Source: Boswellia sacra (taxonomy: Eukaryota; Streptophyta; Magnoliopsida; Sapindales; Burseraceae). From it: DNA of 64,000 nt. The notes under the pieces were generated by a model. That model was given only the letters and a program-made list of their open reading frames with translations. It searched no databases and was not told the DNA's origin. Positions 57,392 through 64,000 of this stretch are shown in pieces; positions within the stretch are counted from its first letter, which is position 1; every line of letters begins with the position of its first letter. Where the stretch lies: assembly GCA_013180625.2 (NCBI GenBank), contig SNVD02008142.1, positions 1 through 64,000 on the forward strand, written 5' to 3'. Both the position numbers and the translations under genes were made by a program.

Positions 57392-58188
57392 TTCATGTTC
57401 TTGATTTAAGGGTCTCATTATTAACCCACACTCCAAAATCAAAAGGTGTTACCAGCAACTTACTGCAGGACTCGAGAGTTTGCAAGATTTTTAAGATGAT
57501 CGTTAAGTTAAAGGATGCAAGATTTTTAAGATGGTCGTTATGTTAAATGACAATTTTTTCTTTTTTTCATGTCATCTATTTTTCTTTAAGGTCCTTAAGA
57601 CAAGGACATTATGTATGATTTAGATGCTCCATTGGCAAAACTGATAATGTTTGGAGATAAAGTTTTCCCCTTCATAAAGTCAGATGTTCTTTGTTGCTAT
57701 TTTCTACCTCAAATTTGTATAATTTTTTAGTGAAGAGTCCATATTTACATTCAAAGCACCTAAATTTGGATGTTATAGGGTTGGTGTTATGATTACAGGT
57801 ACTGTCTCTCGAGATCAACTTCTCAAAAGGGTAACGTGATAGATAGTTGATATATAATGAACTCTGCCTAAAGACAAAAGTGATTTAAATGATTTACACT
57901 GATATATTGATCACAGATAAAGATACCTGTGAACTACAACTTCTGTAGAAATACAGTAATCTTGCAGGGATTTCTTCAACTTGTACAACAGAAGATGTAC
58001 TAATGATACATGATATGAATTTTTTATATCCTACCGTATTATAAGGTTGGAACCCAAACACGTTACACTTACCGTTACCGGATGCATGTTATTACTGCAT
58101 ACCTAGGACCTTTAAGCGGCTCAAATTAGTGTAACCTGAAGAAATCTCAACATCTTGAAGAAGACTTGGCTGGAATTTCTGGGGAAAA
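57392..58188. other. Convergent 3' intergenic space between EMC2 and the CXC gene
   Basis: This holds the 3' untranslated sequences of both genes. A repeated phrase, GCAAGATTTTTAAGATGNTC, occurs at 57481 and 57518. No further gene is seen. Confidence 0.5.
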
Positions 58189-61100
58189 TCACTGCTCTCT
58201 TGGTGTTGTGACGGATGGGAATGATAGGGCAGATCTGAGAGTCAACCTCCTAGTTCTAACCCTTGATGTTGATGATCCCATCTCATGTTGAGGTAATATC
58301 TTCTTAGAATTTGGAGAAGCTGACTGCACACCACTAGTTGGTGAGCTTTGGCCTTCAGGAAGCATGGGAGTTTCATCTTCTGGAATCACCTGAAGATTGG
58401 TTTCGAACGTAGACCGATAGAACAAATCAGATGCTGTAAGTTTTATGCTTGTCCGCAGCTTAGGAGACGAACCAAATGCAAAAAGGGAAGATCCCGAGCG
58501 CTTCCCCCTAGAGTTAACCACAGATAAGGCAGGAGATTAACAAATAACAAACCCTTTCAACAGTTGAAAACAAATTCAGACTGCTGACATAGCCAACCTG
58601 GAGAATTCAGAAGGTATCTTCAGAAGATCTGGATACTCCTCTTCACCCTTCTTGACTACATTACTAATTAAATTTGTGTCTGATTCATTCTTTTCACATC
58701 CTTCTGATTCCGCGACCTCGTATTCAGTTTCTTCAGCTCCTAATGCAACAGACAAAAGCAAAATTTGAGAATTGTATCCACTAGCTAGCCTGATATTTCT
58801 GATAAAATATAGAACTATATTTAGCATGTCAAGTCTTTTGATTTAGTAACACCTACATTGGTCTACTAAAGAGCCGGATAAACACTTACCATCCTTCCTT
58901 CCAAAAGCATTTTTACATCCTTCACATCTACAGCTTATAGAGCATCCAACGCCACTCTTTACACACAAACAACAATATCATTATCAGATGGGAATCTAAT
59001 AGAATTTATATTGAGCTAAAAGACAAAACCTGAAAGCATTCGCAGTATTTTTTTAAGCAGCTTGATCTTTTGCAGTTGCATCCTCTCTTATGCCTGGCTG
59101 AAGCCGGAGTCTTGTTAATTTCATCCTGCTTAAATGAATGCAATGTGAACATGATGAAGATAAATTCATATTCCTATATGTTGAATAAAAAGGGTCTGCA
59201 ACCAAGCCATTACATCCAAGCCTCAAGAATTTTTTCTCGATGTGACATTCTGTTTTGCATCGGACCTCAAGAATGAGGTTGTGCAGAGGATGGACTGTGA
59301 TGACAATGATAATAAGATGACTCATTGCAAAATAGTATGATCTCAAGGATAAGTTCAAACCCCAAATTCTGTTGCAGAATCAATGCTTCTAATCACTTTT
59401 GGAGCAAAAGCAAGTGGGTTGCGTGATTCAATCTGTCTGCGAGTCTCCATAACGGTATCTTCATAAATAGGCTTGTTAAAGCAATCTAGACATGAACAAG
59501 GCTCAACACAGTAGAGACCAGCAGCAAAGCAATCACAGTAACTGTATCAAAGAACATGATCCACATAAATACAGAAACACAAGAAAACATACATATAAAT
59601 AACATATATACGTATGTATTTATGAGTGTGTATGTGTGTGTATTCATGCATGCATGTAAAGCAATCAAAATAACTGTATCAAAGAACATGATCCATATAA
59701 ATACCGAAACGCAAGAAAACATATATATGAATAACGTATATACGTATGTATTTATGAACGTGTATGTGTGTGTATGCATGCATGCATGTATATAATAACT
59801 AATATCAAAACAAATAAACTTACAGCTTCAAGCATTTTGACCTCTTACAATTGCAGCGCTTACAGGCGTTACTTTCTTCAGCAGGCTCTGGCTTGCACCT
59901 GAAAAGTATTAAACATTCACTTCTAAATTCCGGGCAAAAGAATTTCAGGTCAAATGTCCAAATGTAGTTATCCTATACATGCCTCTTTCTCTTGGGATTA
60001 CTGTGGTCAATGTCTTCGCCATCAAAACCAGCGCATGTTTGCAAAGCATTTTCAGTAGCCTTAACTTCAGTGTCACATGGAACAGAACACTTCTCTATCG
60101 AGTTCAGCATTGAGAATTCGTTAAGATTTTGGCCAGATGTCAGAGACTCTACTGAGGAAAGGGAGCCTTGCATATTTACTAGTTGCCTTACTGAAAATAC
60201 AGTCTTACACTTGACGATTTTACCATTCTTTGAAGTACTTGCAAGAGCATTCAAGTGCAAACCAACTCCAGGTAATGAGTAACCACTTTGCCTCTTACTT
60301 GGGCCCAACTGCTTTTCTACACGGGCAGCTGCACAATCAGATTGCAATCGGATTGAAGAACTACCATTAGACTCATATGCAGCTTGCTTTTTATGACCTC
60401 CCACCATGTCATAAAACAGGCAGCGTCTTCGTATCTTATGCTGCTACAGAGAATCAGGCAAAACATGTAAAAAGTCATTGATGGGCTACCTCTGACAGCC
60501 AATAAGCATTCCCATATGCAAGGCTCTTGAACAAAGCATAATATTAATTGGAGATTATTTGATAGCTGGAAACATTTCAAATTACGGTAGTACAGAAATC
60601 AAATTTGAGTAGAGATCAACATAATTTGCTAATGCTAACAGAAGTGAAGTTTAACATAGTTAAAGAAAATTTAAAGTTGATTTTTCTGCGCAGAAGCAAT
60701 GGGAATTCAACTTTCAAGGTTCATTTCTATGCTACAGGAAACAGTAGAGCCACCACAACTCTTATCAAAGCCAGATATCACTACTCATAAACCACTTCTG
60801 ATTGAAAGCCATTTGACAACCAAATGAAATTCAGATATAAGTTACACTGGAAAAGTAATAATTTTTCAATTACAACAAAAGGTACTCCGAATGATGTCCT
60901 ATTATGTGACCTTGAGAAATTTAATCTGGACAAGAGAAAGAAAAGGAACTGAGAAAATTGTTTCATCAATCAGCTGCTAGATCTTCCATTTTGCTCATTC
61001 GTAAGGGTAGCCATGCAAGTAGTTTCACCACTGATAGCAACATGAGACAACGTAACTAATAGAAGTGATACTCTATAAAGATTTAATGCGTATAACGTGT

Positions 61101-62735
61101 GCATCACTGCCAGGAAGTATTCTACAACCAATGTAACTCTCTTTACCTTGCAGCTAGGCTGGTCACACCTTTCTCCCTTGTCATCTTCTTCTGCTTCTGA
61201 ATCATTAACAACTAGCTTATTCAGTAGGGTGCTAGAAAGGACATCAGGTGTCTGATCCGTATCCTTCTGGTCCCCAATTTCTTCCATTTGAGTAACCGGT
61301 TCTCTCATTTCGCTTTTTCTATAAGAACCACTTGGACTGGCAGAAGCCTTTTTCTCTACATGATTGTAATTATCTTGTGGGAGATGCAGGACTGTTGAAA
61401 TGTAAGAAACCAATCCAGGTTCCCCTGTTTTCTGGTCCTGCTCCTCGGAAGTATTCTCAACAATGGGTGAATCAGAGTCCTCAACAGCAGAGAAATCTGA
61501 AATTAATGAATCCCAATTACATGCTTCTATGTCTTCACTATGCTCAATTCTAAGGATTTTACGCAAGTTTCTTTTTTCTTCAAAATGGCATGTCTCTCCC
61601 AACTCATCCTTATTACATTGAAGAAATGATGATGCACCATATGTTTCTGGCTCTCTGCTGGTTTCTATGATGTCACAAGATACCTTGTTACTAACTGGGG
61701 TGCCATAACCATATTTCATGGTCTTTGGCAACTCAAAATCTAACTCCAAGGATCCATTTAGTGGCTCAGCAAGAACCTTTGTAGCTGAACTCTCGGAAGT
61801 GAGACATACCACCTGTTCAGCACACTTATCTGATGGTTGAACAATTTCTGAATCCCCTTCACTTGGCTTGTTTTCATTTCCAGAGAGAGGGCACACAGCC
61901 TTCAATGAATCTGGGGATCGATGGCTGGTAACAGAAAATATTAGTTAGAAAATACATTATCAAAGATTGGCACACTTCTCATCTTAGTACGGTAAAGAAA
62001 GAATGGGCAATTGATTTACCTTTTAAGTAGAAATCGAGATCCCCTGATGGAACCAATCTGCGGTGAAGCAAACACAGATGAAGGGGAAGCAAAACTCAGC
62101 AAGTTGAATGAAGTAGCTGGGTGTATGGACTTAACCGGTTCAATGGGAGAAAGACTGTTGATGTAATTAAATACAGGAGAATCCTGCATGTTTTGACAAG
62201 CAACAATTTCTGTCAAAACACAGCCTTAAAAACCTAGTTAGCCATAAATCATCACAAAGATTAAATCCACATCACAAACAACAAAACCACAAGGCCCAAC
62301 CCCACCGTCTCCTCCCACCGCCAACCCCAACCCAAAAAAAGAAAAAAAGAAAAGTAAATCTCATCAAAATGAGAAAAAAAAAAAAACCATTTAAAATGAT
62401 TGCCTCCTTAAGAGGACACAAAAAATGAACATAATCCATTGCATGTGCAGTACAAAGGCATCATACATTTGGGAATTTCTAGCTTGAGCATAAAATCTGA
62501 ACCGAAAAACAAAAACCCCACTGGATCCTTGTAAATTCAACTAAACCAACTGTAGTAAGACCTAGGCCTACACAGAGTCAGAGCAAGTTGTAATTGAAAC
62601 CTAAATAACAATGAAAAATAAAAAGAACCCACATGCCAAAATACAATCAAAATCCAAACCCCAACACTAAAACTCTACCGATTTTTTCATCCTCTTCAAA
62701 TTAAATAAATTCACAAATTTCCTTAAAAAAAAAAA

Positions 62736-62770
<35 letters not shown>

Positions 62771-62839
62771 GCTTTACAGATTGACCTCGAATTTGGACAG
62801 AGTAGTAGCAGAAATCTGGTTCTTATCTGGTGTATCCAT
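58189..62839 (-). CDS. TSO1/TCX-type CXC-domain protein (TCX2/SOL2-like), 10 exons
   Basis: Plant TSO1/TCX proteins are LIN54-type DNA-binding subunits of DREAM-like complexes that control cell division in meristems and stomatal lineages. CDS: 62839-62786, 62183-62020, 61924-61147, 60443-59983, 59898-59824, 59541-59361, 59125-59030, 58956-58890, 58739-58598, 58507-58189, totalling 2,337 nt, 778 residues. Phase is kept at every joint. The N-terminus has [19 protein letters not shown], typical of the family. The two CXC repeats are [20 protein letters not shown] to CLDCFNKP and [20 protein letters not shown] to CEGCKNAFG, joined by the conserved [10 protein letters not shown] linker. Intron 4 uses a GC donor, forced by the frame. 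Intron 5 contains a tandem duplication. The gene converges with EMC2, leaving 797 bp between the stop codons. Confidence 0.93.
59526..59790. repeat. Tandem duplication of an intron/exon border in the CXC gene, period 132 bp
   Basis: AAAGCAATCACAGTAACTGT at 59526 recurs as AAAGCAATCAAAATAACTGT at 59658, and the similarity continues through TCAAAGAACATGATCCA and the TATGTATTTATGA(G/A)(T/C)GTGTATG stretch. The left copy contains the true acceptor and first bases of exon 6; the right copy places a second, intact-looking acceptor (TTTGATACAG) inside the intron. Confidence 0.8.
62739..62769. repeat. (GAAA)n microsatellite
   Basis: About eight AAAG units in intron 1 of the CXC gene, preceded by a poly-A run. 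Confidence 0.9.
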
Positions 62840-62930
62840 CTCTACCTGCTAGTAAGGCCCTGCATACCTTCCTCTAAAACGCAGTAGTCGCAGCTTCTCA
62901 CTTCACTTTCAAGGCAAAAGCGCTTTGAGA

Positions 62931-62950
62931 CGCGGGAAGGCGGGAAATTT
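62931..62950 (-). promoter_or_regulatory. Tandem E2F-type sites upstream of the CXC gene
   Basis: CGCGGGAAGGCGGGAAATTT lies about 90-110 bp upstream of the start codon. In gene orientation it reads AAATTTCCCGCC then TTCCCGCG, two overlapping matches to the E2F/DP consensus TTTSSCGC. This fits S-phase expression of a DREAM-type subunit. The match is seen; binding is inferred. Confidence 0.6.
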
Positions 62951-64000
62951 ACTCTTTTTTGGGGTTTGGTAAAACCCGGGCCCCAAACTGGCCCAACATT
63001 TTTAAAATTTTAAAAATTTTCCAAACATGTGACATACAATCACATAACTTTGAAACTTTCTAAAGTGCCCCAATCTTTTTCAAAATTTAATTTTTGCCTG
63101 TGCTTTAAAAAATAATTTTGGATTGACCCAATTAGAATTTGTAAGCGCGATTTTTACCGAGGTATGTATACGAGTAATATTACTTTTTCCAAATGATTAT
63201 ATCAAATCTCATTATGAGTTGTATATATCAACTGAGTTATAATATATATATTTATATGAGACAAATCAATTGATGCCTTCAAATCATTATTTTTACTCCT
63301 CAAATCATCATTTTCAGGAATATAATAAATAAAAAACGAATAACTTTATGATCGTGATTAATTAAAAATTTATAATCATTCTTCACTTGAAATTAAGTAA
63401 AAACTTAAAAGTACTTATTAATATTGTCTTTTTTATATATATGATATACTTTTTTGACACAAAACTAGATACAAATTTTTAACTATTGATTTACAAAAAT
63501 TAATAGTTGAAAGAATTGATGAGTTAATAGCATTAAATATAACTGTTTTACTTTGGTAAGATAAAGGGTTATAAATTTGTGAAAATTATATATACGATCT
63601 TATTGTTTATTTTTTTTGGTAGAAATTTGTTAACACTGTCAGCAGTTAGAATTTTAGAAAATGTGTGTTAACTTCTTACCAATACTATTTGTACTAGGAA
63701 ATTTGTGAACTTATGTATATATGATAAAGTGAATTCGATATTATGATTAAATCCCTAGCTACAATCATTTACTTATATGCAACTGTTAAATATTCTAAAT
63801 TATATTATACATTTAATTATTCGAAATGGTTTGAAATTTCTTGAAAGTTAAATTAAAAATGTAAAAAATGATGTTCTTTATATTACAACTTCACTATCTA
63901 GACAAGAAGAACTTTTTTCGAATGTGTAGAGCAATCAGTTTGGGATGTAGAAAATTTAATCTTGATATTAAAATCCGTTAAAACTCAACATTTTTCATGC
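62951..64000. other. AT-rich intergenic end of the window
   Basis: The first ~60 bp (GGGTTTGGTAAAACCCGGGC) may belong to the CXC gene promoter. Beyond that the DNA is strongly AT-rich, with no frame, terminal repeat or RNA gene that I can support. Confidence 0.5.

Noticed and set aside
59486..59779. A repeated 97-residue membrane-like frame
   Set aside because: It arises from the tandem duplication of intron sequence in the CXC gene and runs into a real exon in the wrong frame.

Overview
This is a stretch of plant nuclear DNA, from a eudicot. It is AT-rich, with spliced host genes separated by nested LTR retrotransposons, hAT-like DNA elements and decayed gene copies. The species cannot be fixed from the sequence alone. 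No rRNA, tRNA or CRISPR array was found.

Region 1 (1-13078) is two nested Ty3/gypsy elements of the Athila type. Element C enters the window inside its integrase and ends with a 3' LTR (3913-5529). It sits inside the pol gene of a second element, A2, whose pol resumes at 5530 and whose 3' LTR is 11655-13078. Between pol and the 3' LTR, where Athila-type elements usually carry an env-like frame, both elements carry the same two extra genes in the same order. The first is a cysteine-rich basic protein of 182-184 residues ('ORFX'), whose layout resembles the small nucleic-acid-binding proteins of carla-like plant RNA viruses. The second is an intronless LONELY GUY (LOG)-type cytokinin-activating phosphoribohydrolase. 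Both proteins are conserved between the elements while the spacers and LTRs have diverged, and the pol genes carry frameshifts. This retrotransposon cargo is the most interesting system in the window. Other conserved parts are a 52-nt block identical in both copies just after the ORFX stop, and repeated hairpin modules of about 45 nt in the 3' region.

Region 2 (13079-18600) holds decayed mobile DNA: a hAT-type end, a broken Ty1/copia pol, a solo copia LTR with a near-perfect duplicated target, and a second hAT-type end.

Region 3 (18600-36650) is host DNA in which one gene looks intact (PnsB2/NDF2, a subunit of the chloroplast NDH complex, minus strand). Four others are broken but keep their introns or full-length layout: an ING-type PHD protein, an NDF5-like paralogue of PnsB2, the chaperonin subunit CCT8 (5' truncated), and a DYW-class PPR protein.

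Region 4 (36650-52001) is intergenic DNA with a 30-bp tandem array and a foldback MITE. It is followed by a second Athila-type element (B, 42618-52001). Each B LTR is interrupted by a different hAT-like element with a perfect 8-bp target duplication, and its gag is interrupted by a truncated A-family element (A3).

Region 5 (52687-62839) has two apparently intact convergent genes. EMC2 (plus, 9 exons) has a hAT-like element with a captured coiled-coil gene fragment in intron 7. A TSO1/TCX-type CXC regulator (minus, 10 exons) has a GC-AG intron, a duplicated splice acceptor and tandem E2F-type promoter sites. The last 1 kb is AT-rich intergenic DNA.
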